A stretch of DNA of 11,028 nt from Candidatus Tayloriibacteriota bacterium. Lineage in GTDB: Bacteria > Patescibacteriota > Minisyncoccia > Phycocordibacterales > GWA1-40-21. Location of the stretch: assembly GCA_026395155.1 (NCBI GenBank), contig JAPLZG010000115.1:1-11028 (forward strand), given 5' to 3'. Shown piece by piece: positions 1 to 5,480 of this stretch (positions are counted from its first letter, which is position 1; each line of letters opens with the position of its first letter). Position numbers and translations under genes: made by a program. The notes under the pieces are model-generated. The model saw only the letters and a program-made list of their open reading frames with translations, searched no databases and was not told the DNA's origin.

Positions 1-93
1 TGCTTGTTCGGTAATCATATACTGATACCTTACAGCACGATCGTAGACTGTGACAAATCCTTTGATACCTCTATATATGCTTTGTATTCTCAT
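1..93 (-). CDS. N-terminal fragment of a probable transposase/integrase-like protein, cut by the window edge
   Basis: An open frame starts at ATG (91-93, minus strand) and runs through 31 codons off the left edge without a stop. It begins MRIQSIYRGIKGF and ends YQYMITEQA at the edge. From memory this start (basic N-terminus, then YQYMITE before a helix-turn-helix) resembles the N-termini of integrase-core/DDE transposases common in Parcubacteria; no catalytic residue lies inside the window, so this is recall and not proof. There is no Shine-Dalgarno site in front of it. An in-frame TAA at 109-111 limits upstream extension and ATG 93 is the only ATG after it. The non-coding stretch 94-183 to its right would be the end of the element. 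It could instead be an unrelated small gene or chance open frame. Confidence 0.4.
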   Translation of the reverse strand, partial: MRIQSIYRGIKGFVTVYDRAVRYQYMITEQA

Positions 94-170
94 ATTGTGC
101 CCATTTGATTAATGAGTGCAATATGTATGTGAACTTAGTCAGATAATTTTCATTTTCTTTTTTGGACACA
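1..170 (-). mobile_element. Possible end of an insertion sequence carrying the fragment at 1-93
   Basis: Between the ATG at 93 and the pyrG-side repeat (184) there is no gene. Read on the minus strand, the stretch at about 157-170 is TGTGTCCAAAAAAG, a TGT-beginning sequence of the sort found at the tips of many DDE insertion sequences, about 65 bases upstream of the candidate transposase start. The other tip lies outside the window, so neither the inverted repeat nor a target duplication can be checked. Confidence 0.25.
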
Positions 171-183
171 CAAAATCTGGCTT

Positions 184-254
184 AGAATATGTCATTTTAT
201 CCTCCCCTCCTCAGATGAGGAGGGGTTGGGGTGGTTGAAAAATCAGAATATGTC
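184..254. repeat. Miniature palindromic element with 10-bp flanking direct repeats at the 3' end of pyrG
   Basis: The 10-mer AGAATATGTC occurs at 184-193 and again at 245-254. Between them lie 51 bases centred on a perfect hairpin: CCCCTCCTC (204-212), loop AGAT, GAGGAGGGG (217-225). The inner ends resemble each other in inverted orientation (ATTTTATCC on the left; the right end reads ATTTTTCAACC on the other strand). This is the layout of a small non-coding transposable repeat with a target-site duplication. The right copy ends one base before the pyrG stop codon. On the pyrG strand the stem is not followed by a T run, so it is not a classical terminator, although it could still stabilise the 3' end of the message. 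Confidence 0.5.
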
Positions 255-255
255 T

Positions 256-1941
256 CTACTTCTTCCTATCGATGGACGCATTGAGAAAAGCAGTAAAAAG
301 TGGATGAGGTGCAAGCGGACGAGCTAAAAATTCTGGATGGAATTGTGTGCCTAAGAAAAATGGATGAACTTTTTTAGGAAGTTCAGCGATTTCCATCAGA
401 ATACCATTAGGTGACTTTCCGGAAAAGATAAGACCAGCATCTTCAATCTTTTTAATATATTCTGGGTTCACTTCATAACGATGACGATGTCTTTCTTGAA
501 TTACATCATTTTTGTCGGCCTTCGCAGAGCTTCGGCGAGACGAGTATGCATTGTAAGCAATGGTTCCTTTCTGAAGATGTGCACTGTAAGCACCAAGTCT
601 CATACTTCCGCCATAATTTCCTTCCGCAATCTTTTTCTTTTGATCCGGCATTATATCTATTACAAGCGCACTGGAATTTTTATTTATTTCTGCGGTGTTT
701 GCATCTTTTAAACCTAAAACATTTCTTGCATATTCAATTACCATAAGTTGCATACCATAACAAAGTCCAAAATACGGTATCTTTTTTTCTCTGGCATATT
801 TAATCACAGCAAGCTTTCCTTCGATTCCTGATTCTCCAAATCCACCAGGGACTATTATACCGTCAAATTTATCAAGCGCTTTAAAGTCAGCAGTTTTTAA
901 AGCATCTCCCTCGTAGTCTCTAGAATTTATTGTATGTATTTTTGCTTTTCTACCGAGCTTGTATGAAGAATATTTTATCGCTTCTAATACAGAAACATAT
1001 GCATCTGTAAGAACAAAATCACCAGTGTTAAAATATTTTCCAACTATAGCAATATCCAGAGTATCTTTTGTATTTATTACACTTTTTGCAAATTTAATCC
1101 ATTCCCCTATTCCTGGACCATTTTTTTTATCTTTTAAATGCAGGATTTTAAGGAGAATTTTACTGATATTATCTTTTTCAAAATTAATTGGAACGTCAAA
1201 AACACTTTCAATATCTGGTGCAGAAATTATATGTTCCACTGGCAAACTGCAAGATACAGCTATTTTTTCTTTTCTTCTGTGGTCCATCGGTACTTCACTT
1301 CTTGCGATAATTATATCGGCGTTTACACCATATGAATTTAATTGACGTAGAGCATTTTGAGTTGGTTTTGATTTCATTTCACCAAGTGCATGCGGAACTG
1401 GCAAAAAACTTACCATTACAAAAGCAACATCATTTGGATATTTTACTTTCATAACACGCGCAGCTTCGATAAACATTATGTTTTGATAATCCCCTATCGT
1501 TCCACCGATTTCTACTACAGTTATATCTGATTTATTTACTTTTGCGGATTTTTGAAAACGGTTGATTATTTCATCTCGAATATGAGGAATCGCTTCAACA
1601 CATTTACCACCATATTTAAGAGCTCTCTCGGCTTCGATGACGTGTTTGTAAACCATTCCAGAAGTAATATAATCATCACCGGTTAAATCTCTATTTAAGA
1701 ATCTTTCATAATTTCCCATATCTTGATCTGTTTCAAGACCTGAGTTAAGAACAAAAACTTCACCGTGTTCTATTGGGTTCATCGTTCCTGCATCAACATT
1801 TAAATATGGATCAACTTTTAAAAGATTTACAGAAAAACCCTTCGCTTGCAGAAGGGCTCCAATAGATGAGGTAGCAATACCTTTTCCAACTCCTGACATA
1901 ACTCCACCAACAACGAAAATATATTTGTGATTGTTTTTCAT
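256..1941 (-). CDS. pyrG: CTP synthase (glutamine-hydrolysing)
   Basis: This cytosolic enzyme makes CTP from UTP, ATP and glutamine, the last step of de novo pyrimidine nucleotide synthesis. The 561-aa product has the amidoligase domain first: the P-loop GGVMSGVGKGI at residues 12-22, then DPYLNVDAGTMNPIEHGEVF and VEIGGTIGD, all family hallmarks. The class I glutamine amidotransferase domain follows: PGGFG at 365-369, nucleophile Cys394 in GLCYGMQ, and His535/Glu537 in HPEF. Length is usual for the family. The ATG at 1941 was chosen because the product then begins MKNNHKYIFVVGG, like known family members; an in-frame GTG at 1989 would add 16 residues across a probable promoter. No Shine-Dalgarno site is visible; the leader is A-rich. 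An unusual R/S/A/K-rich stretch sits at 467-476 (see repeat at 512-545). It lies downstream of rplU but behind a terminator, so it probably has its own promoter. Confidence 0.97.
   Translation of the reverse strand: MKNNHKYIFVVGGVMSGVGKGIATSSIGALLQAKGFSVNLLKVDPYLNVDAGTMNPIEHGEVFVLNSGLETDQDMGNYERFLNRDLTGDDYITSGMVYKHVIEAERALKYGGKCVEAIPHIRDEIINRFQKSAKVNKSDITVVEIGGTIGDYQNIMFIEAARVMKVKYPNDVAFVMVSFLPVPHALGEMKSKPTQNALRQLNSYGVNADIIIARSEVPMDHRRKEKIAVSCSLPVEHIISAPDIESVFDVPINFEKDNISKILLKILHLKDKKNGPGIGEWIKFAKSVINTKDTLDIAIVGKYFNTGDFVLTDAYVSVLEAIKYSSYKLGRKAKIHTINSRDYEGDALKTADFKALDKFDGIIVPGGFGESGIEGKLAVIKYAREKKIPYFGLCYGMQLMVIEYARNVLGLKDANTAEINKNSSALVIDIMPDQKKKIAEGNYGGSMRLGAYSAHLQKGTIAYNAYSSRRSSAKADKNDVIQERHRHRYEVNPEYIKKIEDAGLIFSGKSPNGILMEIAELPKKVHPFFLGTQFHPEFLARPLAPHPLFTAFLNASIDRKK
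512..545. repeat. GC-rich palindromic insert inside pyrG, in frame
   Basis: A locally GC-rich stretch with imperfect self-complementarity (GTCGGCC near the left end, GGCGAGAC near the right end) interrupts the AT-rich gene. On the coding strand it encodes SSRRSSAKAD (residues 467-476 of the 561-aa protein), between the amidotransferase segment ending IAYNAY and the conserved ERHRHRYEVNP. In other CTP synthases this linker is short. The frame is intact. No flanking direct repeat is obvious. I infer a small in-frame repeat insertion; a naturally long linker is the alternative. Confidence 0.4.
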
Positions 1942-1955
1942 TTGTTTATTAACTA

Positions 1956-1964
1956 ATTCTAACA
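1956..1964 (-). promoter_or_regulatory. Candidate extended -10 promoter of pyrG
   Basis: On the minus strand the sequence reads TGTTAGAAT, a TGn-extended -10 box ending 14 bases before the chosen ATG, which would give a leader of roughly 8-10 bases. No good -35 box is seen. AT-rich sequence makes chance matches likely. Confidence 0.3.
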
Positions 1965-1977
1965 AATTTTTTATAGA

Positions 1978-2098
1978 AAAGAAAAGCACCTTAGGGGGCG
2001 TGTTTTAACGGATATCGGTTTGCGAAACTGTAATCAGTTGAGCAAAGCGAGTTGTGTTTTGAAGTCCGCGGTGGCGGACACGTATTCCGTAAAGAAAA
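1978..2098. repeat. Modular palindromic element in the pyrG-rplU gap
   Basis: This gap has no gene but is highly structured. CGGTTTGCGAAACTG (2016-2030) and CAGTTGAGCAAAGCG (2035-2049) form an imperfect 15-base inverted repeat around TAAT. Next comes GTTGTGTTTTGAA (2051-2063), a perfect hairpin GTCCGC-GGTG-GCGGAC (2064-2079) and TATTCC (2083-2088). The 13-mer, a hairpin of unrelated sequence, and TATTCC recur in the same order inside the helicase gene at 8439-8475. The outer ends are roughly inverted (GTTTTAACGGATA at 2002 against TATTCCGTAAAGAAAAC at 2083), and AAAGAAAA flanks the whole at 1978-1985 and 2091-2098, a possible but low-complexity target duplication. Confidence 0.55.
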
Positions 2099-2108
2099 CC
2101 TGGTATTT

Positions 2109-2131
2109 AAAAAGTCGCCCTTCAGCGACTT
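2109..2131 (-). terminator. Intrinsic terminator downstream of rplU
   Basis: AAGTCGC (2112-2118) and GCGACTT (2125-2131) form a perfect 7-bp stem with a 6-base loop. Read on the minus strand the stem runs into TTTTT (2113-2109, partly in the stem). It starts 12 bases past the rplU stop, so it separates rplU from pyrG. Confidence 0.65.
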
Positions 2132-2143
2132 CTTAAATTTTTC

Positions 2144-2461
2144 TTATTTAATTAAGTCTATTTTAACTTTGAAGTATGGCTGTCTGTGTCCGTTTTTCTT
2201 GAAGTATCTACTTTTTTGTTTGTAGTGAATGACAGTAACTGTAGGAAGTTTGCCAATTTCTTCTATTGTGGCTTCTACTTCTGCACCTGAAATATAAGGT
2301 GTACCGATTGTAGTATCTTTTCCATTATCAACAAGTAAAACTTTATCAAAGGTAATTTTATCACCAATTTGTGCTGTATCTGAAAGCTTTTCTATCTTTA
2401 TAGAATCACCCTTTGATACTTTGTATTGTTTTCCTCCTGTTTTTATTACTGCAAATTCCAT
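2144..2461 (-). CDS. rplU: 50S ribosomal protein L21
   Basis: L21 binds 23S rRNA in the large subunit. The 105-aa product begins MEFAVIKTGGKQYKV, the typical L21 N-terminus, and carries the family signature near the end, KQKSRYFKKNGHRQPYFKVK at about 81-100. Length matches the family (about 103 aa). ATG 2461 was chosen by that alignment; ATG 2473 (MILV before it) is possible, and the frame stays open to 2551, but that extension runs into repeat sequence. A candidate promoter places transcription initiation at or next to ATG 2461, so the message may be leaderless; no Shine-Dalgarno site is visible. In most bacteria rpmA (L27) follows rplU, but here a terminator follows and the next gene is pyrG, so L27 must be elsewhere or absent. 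Confidence 0.95.
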   Translation of the reverse strand: MEFAVIKTGGKQYKVSKGDSIKIEKLSDTAQIGDKITFDKVLLVDNGKDTTIGTPYISGAEVEATIEEIGKLPTVTVIHYKQKSRYFKKNGHRQPYFKVKIDLIK

Positions 2462-2468
2462 AACGAGT

Positions 2469-2496
2469 ATCATACCAAAAATTGTATTTTTTGCAA
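2469..2496 (-). promoter_or_regulatory. Candidate rplU promoter giving a nearly leaderless transcript
   Basis: On the minus strand TTGCAA (2496-2491), a 16-base spacer and TATGAT (2474-2469) make a plausible sigma-70-type promoter, and the -10 box is TG-extended (TGGTATGAT). Only seven bases separate the -10 box from ATG 2461, so the start of transcription should fall on or beside the start codon. Confidence 0.5.
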
Positions 2497-2577
2497 GTTT
2501 TTGATCATAACTAAAATCGGGAATGACAGAGGGGCTACCGGGCAAGCCCATTTTTGTTGTTTTGTTTTCTTTCGTCT

Positions 2578-2710
2578 TTGCGATGGTAATCCAGAAGCCC
2601 GTCCGAACGGATATTCATCCGGGCGGGCAAACCAGTATTTTTTGAGATGGATTGCCACCTGCCCGCAGTGCTACAACGTTGCAGGCGGGCGCAGTACCTC
2701 GCAATGACAG
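2578..2710. repeat. Composite palindromic repeat in the uppP-rplU gap
   Basis: The roughly 300-base gap 2462-2760 holds no convincing gene; this GC-rich block fills its centre. The ends are imperfect inverted repeats (TTGCGATGGTAA on the left; the right end reads ATTGCGAGGTACTG on the other strand). Inside are two stems: GCCCGTCCG (2597-2605) with CGGGCGGGC (2620-2628), enclosing CGGAT/ATCCG, and a segment CCTGCCCGC...GCAGGCGGGCG around the 8-base palindrome CAACGTTG. The element ends AATGACAG (2703-2710); a second AATGACAG stands at 2522-2529. The CGCCCGCCTGCAACG...GCGGGCAGG core recurs in the opposite orientation at 9630-9680. Confidence 0.6.
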
Positions 2711-2760
2711 AAAAAAGAAAAAAGTTAGTAATTAGAACGGGATAACAGAGGAGACAAAAT

Positions 2761-3558
2761 CTATAAAAGTATTATCAAAACAACAACTGCTAAAATAACA
2801 CGATACCAAATAAAAACTTTAAGAGAATTATTTTTAAGGAATTTCATTAAAAAAATGATAGCTATAATTCCAAATATAAATGATGTAATTGATCCTGAAA
2901 AAATATTTAACCAATCATTTGAAAAAGTACCAGATTTTACGACACTTAAAAGTTGTTTAATCCCAGAACCTAAAATTATAGGTATTGATAAAAGAAAACT
3001 AAACCTCGCTGCATCTTCTCTATTTAGGCCAAATAAAAGTCCTCCAGAAATTGTTGCTCCAGATCTTGAAAACCCTGGTACTAAAGAAAGACACTGAAAA
3101 AAACCAATTCCAATACCTTTCCATACAGAAAGTTGTCTGTCTTTTTTTGAAAACTTTTCCGCAAGATACATAACAACACTTCCTATTATCAATACAAAAG
3201 ATACTAATATTGCACTTCTGAAAATTGTCTCCATATATTTCTGTAAAAATAATCCCAAAATAACAGCAGGTATAGTACCTATGATAATTGCCCAAATCAT
3301 AATTTTGTCTTTTTGCTCAACTGTCTTTTTAGAAATCATGGCAAAAAATGTTTTTATCAATCTCCATATGTCTTTTCTAAAATACACAACAAGAGCAATG
3401 CCTGTAGCTAGCTGTAAAATAGCATCAAAAGATAAATCTGAACTCCCGTGCCAGCCAAAAAGATCTCTCGCAATTATTAAATGTCCTGAAGAAGAAATCG
3501 GCAAAAATTCTGTCAGCCCTTGAATTGTTCCTAAAATTATTGAATCAAATATGCTCAT
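2761..3558 (-). CDS. uppP: Undecaprenyl-diphosphatase (UppP/BacA family)
   Basis: This integral membrane phosphatase converts undecaprenyl pyrophosphate to undecaprenyl phosphate, recycling the lipid carrier for peptidoglycan and other envelope polymers; the family also gives bacitracin tolerance. The 265-aa product has the two signature motifs: QGLTEFLPISSSGH at 13-26 (Glu17 is the conserved acid; Gln13 fills a position that is Glu or Gln in the family) and PGFSRSGATISGG at 161-173 with Arg165. Several hydrophobic segments follow (for example 90-105, 117-132, 190-200, 225-240, 250-265). ATG 3558 gives the normal start MSIFDSIILGTIQG; an upstream in-frame extension to 3621 crosses the probable promoter. 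No Shine-Dalgarno site is seen. It diverges from the DsbA-like gene, another envelope function. Confidence 0.96.
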   Translation of the reverse strand: MSIFDSIILGTIQGLTEFLPISSSGHLIIARDLFGWHGSSDLSFDAILQLATGIALVVYFRKDIWRLIKTFFAMISKKTVEQKDKIMIWAIIIGTIPAVILGLFLQKYMETIFRSAILVSFVLIIGSVVMYLAEKFSKKDRQLSVWKGIGIGFFQCLSLVPGFSRSGATISGGLLFGLNREDAARFSFLLSIPIILGSGIKQLLSVVKSGTFSNDWLNIFSGSITSFIFGIIAIIFLMKFLKNNSLKVFIWYRVILAVVVLIILL

Positions 3559-3585
3559 ATTTTTTGTTATTATTTTTGTGTTATA

Positions 3586-3594
3586 ATTATCACA
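3586..3594 (-). promoter_or_regulatory. Candidate extended -10 promoter of uppP
   Basis: On the minus strand the sequence is TGTGATAAT, a TGn-extended -10 box 27 bases before ATG 3558. It would give a leader of about 20 A-rich bases (ending AACAAAAAAT before ATG) without a Shine-Dalgarno site. No strong -35 box is visible. Confidence 0.4.
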
Positions 3595-3608
3595 TATTAC
3601 TTGTCCTA

Positions 3609-3711
3609 TTGGAAGTTCCACTGGATTAAGATAATATAGTAAAATAGTTATTAGTAAATCGTTTATTAGTTATAGCCAATTAGTTTTTTTTGAACTTCGA
3701 ATTGGGATAGT
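3609..3711 (+). promoter_or_regulatory. Promoter region of the DsbA-like gene, two candidates
   Basis: TTGGAA (3609-3614), a 17-base spacer and TAATAT (3632-3637) form a reasonable -35/-10 pair with a leader of about 90 bases. A nearer alternative is TGGGATAGT (3703-3711), a weak extended -10 box that would give a leader of about 15 bases. The sequence cannot decide between them. Confidence 0.3.
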
Positions 3712-3732
3712 ATTTAACAAAATTTAATAAAT

Positions 3733-4536
3733 ATGGAAAAGAAAACAAATCTTTATATTCCGATAGCAATTTTGCTTGCCGGATTTTTAGTTGCGGTAGG
3801 AATTTATTTATCTGGTGGTAGTAGAAATTTAAATGATGCTGATTTAGCTAAAAAAAATGAGGTTGAAACTACAAGTACTGATACTTTTAAACAAGTTTCA
3901 AAAGATGATCATATTTTAGGTAGTATAGATGCGAAAGCTATTATTGTAGAGTATTCAGATACTGAGTGTTCTTTCTGTAAGAGATTTCAAACAACATTAC
4001 AGGGGGTTTTTGATACTTATGGTAAAGATAATAAAGTCGCTTGGGTATACAGACATTTCCCATTAGATAGTATTCATTCAAAGGCTAGAAAAGAAGCAGA
4101 AGCGACAGAATGTGCAAATGAATTAGGTGGAAATAATGTTTTCTGGAAATATTTAGATATGATTTATGCGAATACTCCTTCTAACAATGGGCTTGATCCA
4201 GCAAAACTTCCTGAATTTGCAAAAAAAGTAGGGCTTGATGTTGCAAAATTCAATACTTGTCTTTCAAGTGGAAAATATGCAAGTGATGTAGAAGCTGATT
4301 TTCAAAGTGGTGTAAAAATGGGAGTAAGAGGAACACCATTTACAGCTATATCACTTAAGACTGCAGTTAAAGATGATGTTGTAAAAGCGATTAATGATAT
4401 TGTTACAAAAAATGGTTTATATGATCAACAAAATAATCCGCTTATAAAAGTTGGAGTTGATAAGAAAATAGTTACTACCAATGGAGCTTTGCCAATTGAA
4501 ATAATGAAGGCGTTGGTAGAAATACTAGTTAAGTAG
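3733..4536 (+). CDS. Membrane-anchored DsbA-like thiol:disulfide oxidoreductase (thioredoxin fold)
   Basis: The 267-aa product is probably held in the membrane by one N-terminal segment (about residues 7-26, after the basic MEKKTN) with its catalytic domain outside. A low-complexity linker (30-55) leads to a DsbA/BdbD-type thioredoxin domain: IVEYSDTECSFCKRF with active-site CSFC at 79-82, an alpha-helical insertion including RKEAEATECANELGG and VFWKYLDMIY, and the cis-proline loop RGTPFT (Pro202). Cys127 and Cys176 are at places where related proteins often carry a second pair. Expected role: forming or isomerising disulfides in exported proteins; no reoxidising partner (DsbB or VKOR) is in the window. 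The start is the first ATG, with an A-rich leader and no Shine-Dalgarno site. A strong terminator follows. The family is certain; the substrate and preferred direction of the reaction are unknown. Confidence 0.9.
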   Translation: MEKKTNLYIPIAILLAGFLVAVGIYLSGGSRNLNDADLAKKNEVETTSTDTFKQVSKDDHILGSIDAKAIIVEYSDTECSFCKRFQTTLQGVFDTYGKDNKVAWVYRHFPLDSIHSKARKEAEATECANELGGNNVFWKYLDMIYANTPSNNGLDPAKLPEFAKKVGLDVAKFNTCLSSGKYASDVEADFQSGVKMGVRGTPFTAISLKTAVKDDVVKAINDIVTKNGLYDQQNNPLIKVGVDKKIVTTNGALPIEIMKALVEILVK

Positions 4537-4557
4537 GTGTTAGCTTTTAGCTGTTAG
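4535..4557. repeat. Left copy of an exact 23-bp inverted repeat (heptamer array)
   Basis: This stretch, overlapping the last two bases of the preceding stop codon, is the exact reverse complement of 5481-5503. It is built of heptamers: GTTAGCT, TTTAGCT, GTTAGCT. With its partner it bounds the GC-rich unit carrying the gene at 4730. Confidence 0.8.
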
Positions 4558-4583
4558 CTAGTAGAAAAATTAAGTTTAAAAAT

Positions 4584-4622
4584 AAAAACAAGCAGAAAAC
4601 CGAAGGTTTTCTGCTTGTTTTT
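4584..4622. terminator. Strong, probably bidirectional intrinsic terminator
   Basis: AAAAACAAGCAGAAAACC (4584-4601) and its exact complement GGTTTTCTGCTTGTTTTT (4605-4622) form an 18-bp stem with loop GAA. T runs stand at the 3' side on both strands. It ends transcription of the DsbA-like gene and insulates the next unit, whose -35 box starts nine bases later. Confidence 0.88.
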
Positions 4623-4630
4623 GTCTTCTA

Positions 4631-4657
4631 TTGACATCCAGAGACATTAGGTATAAT
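4631..4657 (+). promoter_or_regulatory. Consensus -35/-10 promoter of the orphan gene at 4730
   Basis: Both boxes match the sigma-70 consensus exactly: TTGACA at 4631-4636 and TATAAT at 4652-4657. The spacer is 15 bases, shorter than the usual 17. Transcription would begin near 4664, leaving a leader of about 65 bases. Confidence 0.72.
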
Positions 4658-4682
4658 CTAAAATTAGAACACACAGTACATC

Positions 4683-4707
4683 GTTCGATCTTGTAATAAC
4701 TTCGAAC
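4683..4707 (+). promoter_or_regulatory. Inverted repeat in the leader of the orphan gene
   Basis: GTTCGA (4683-4688) and TCGAAC (4702-4707) are exact complements 13 bases apart, downstream of the predicted transcription start and upstream of the ribosome binding site. It could be an operator half-site pair or a weak leader hairpin; six bases are also compatible with chance. Confidence 0.25.
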
Positions 4708-4716
4708 AAACAACAA

Positions 4717-4722
4717 AAGGAG
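4717..4722 (+). promoter_or_regulatory. Shine-Dalgarno site that fixes the start at 4730
   Basis: AAGGAG lies seven bases before ATG 4730, an ideal ribosome binding site. It is the only clear one in the window. Confidence 0.85.
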
Positions 4723-4729
4723 ACATCAG

Positions 4730-5386
4730 ATGAAATGTTTATTCAGTGGAAATCAGATTATAACTGAGCCGAAGGTAATGATTGATTTTGATTATTCTTT
4801 GGATTTTTTTTACGCTTTTTACAAAGCTCACGGAGTGAAAATCATCCAAGACTTTGCGAAAGTTTTTTGGTCCCTTTGGAATGAATACAGGGAACAGATT
4901 CTGATGAAGGTGGAAGTCAAAGGATATGATTTCCTTCTTCTCGGTTTGCCAGTGTCTTCCATCTCAGCTCTCGATGAGCGAATGACAGGAAGTGGGACCA
5001 AAACGAAGTTTTTCATGGATCCAGCAGAAATCACGGAACACCCACTGGTCAAGAAACCACGTTTGGTACTCTTACATAGTGAACCAGACCTCCCTCGACA
5101 CGATCTTCTGTATGGAACATTGGGAAAGAAAGCTCAAACCTTCCTTGATGATGGGATAACAACGACCCTCTCAGATTATCGGGTCTTCAGCGAAGTTATT
5201 TGGGAAACAAAGAATGCGCGACCAGAAGTCTGGGGTTTAAATTTGTGCCCGGGTTCAAGAGTTGGCACCGATTTCATTCGCGTCCGTTTCAACTCTGGTT
5301 TTGGTCGACTCGAAGTGACTGCCGATGCTTCTGTAGTTGGGCATGAGGGTGTCGGGTGTCGTCCCTCACGCTGTTTCAACAAGTAA
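4730..5386 (+). CDS. Orphan protein of unknown function, 218 aa, GC-rich self-contained transcription unit
   Basis: I do not recognise this protein. It begins MKCLFSGNQIITEPK, has no signal peptide or clear membrane segment and is probably cytosolic. The N-terminal 70 residues are aromatic-rich (FFYAFYKAHG, FWSLWNEYREQ); the middle has LVLLHSEPDLPRHD (112-125); the end has alternating hydrophobic and charged residues suggesting beta strands (DFIRVRFNSGFGRLEVTADA, 181-200). Cysteines are at 3, 173, 210 and 215, with no clear metal site. That it is real is supported by consensus promoter boxes, an ideal Shine-Dalgarno site and terminators on both sides. Hand-counted 60-base samples are 43% and 48% G+C, against 28% in the gene before it, so its origin or expression class differs from its neighbours. 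Exact 23-bp inverted repeats bound the unit. Function and origin are unknown. Confidence 0.8.
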   Translation: MKCLFSGNQIITEPKVMIDFDYSLDFFYAFYKAHGVKIIQDFAKVFWSLWNEYREQILMKVEVKGYDFLLLGLPVSSISALDERMTGSGTKTKFFMDPAEITEHPLVKKPRLVLLHSEPDLPRHDLLYGTLGKKAQTFLDDGITTTLSDYRVFSEVIWETKNARPEVWGLNLCPGSRVGTDFIRVRFNSGFGRLEVTADASVVGHEGVGCRPSRCFNK

Positions 5387-5404
5387 CTTGGACACTTGTC
5401 CTCG

Positions 5405-5435
5405 GTCCCGCACTATCCTGTGCGGGACTTTTTTT
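5405..5435 (+). terminator. Intrinsic terminator of the orphan gene at 4730
   Basis: GTCCCGCAC (5405-5413) and GTGCGGGAC (5420-5428) form a perfect 9-bp stem with a 6-base loop, followed by seven T (5429-5435). It begins 19 bases after the stop codon. Confidence 0.93.
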
Positions 5436-5447
5436 ATATTTAATTCA

Positions 5448-5476
5448 TATCCGTCAACGTCGTATGTTGACGGATA
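5448..5476. repeat. Perfect 11-bp hairpin after the orphan gene
   Basis: TATCCGTCAAC (5448-5458) and GTTGACGGATA (5466-5476) are exact complements around GTCGTAT. No T run follows on either strand, so it is not an obvious terminator. It lies between the gene's terminator and the right 23-bp repeat and may be a dispersed palindromic repeat or a protein-binding site. Confidence 0.6.
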
Positions 5477-5480
5477 ATTT

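Noticed and set aside
204..225. The GC-rich hairpin after pyrG as an intrinsic terminator
   Set aside because: There is no T run on the pyrG side; the flanking direct repeats fit a mobile palindrome better.
1942..1989. GTG at 1989 as the start of pyrG, adding 16 residues
   Set aside because: The extension (FSIKNLLELVNKQ) has no counterpart in the family, crosses a likely promoter, and ATG 1941 gives the normal N-terminus.
2462..2551. Longer rplU frame to 2551
   Set aside because: L21 normally begins as at ATG 2461; the upstream part is repeat-derived sequence and overlaps the promoter.
2426..2707. Open frames on both strands across the uppP-rplU gap
   Set aside because: They arise from GC-rich palindromic repeats, have no start signals and no recognisable protein character.
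3559..3621. Longer uppP frame to 3621
   Set aside because: The added residues are polar and not like the family N-terminus; the region contains the candidate promoter for uppP.
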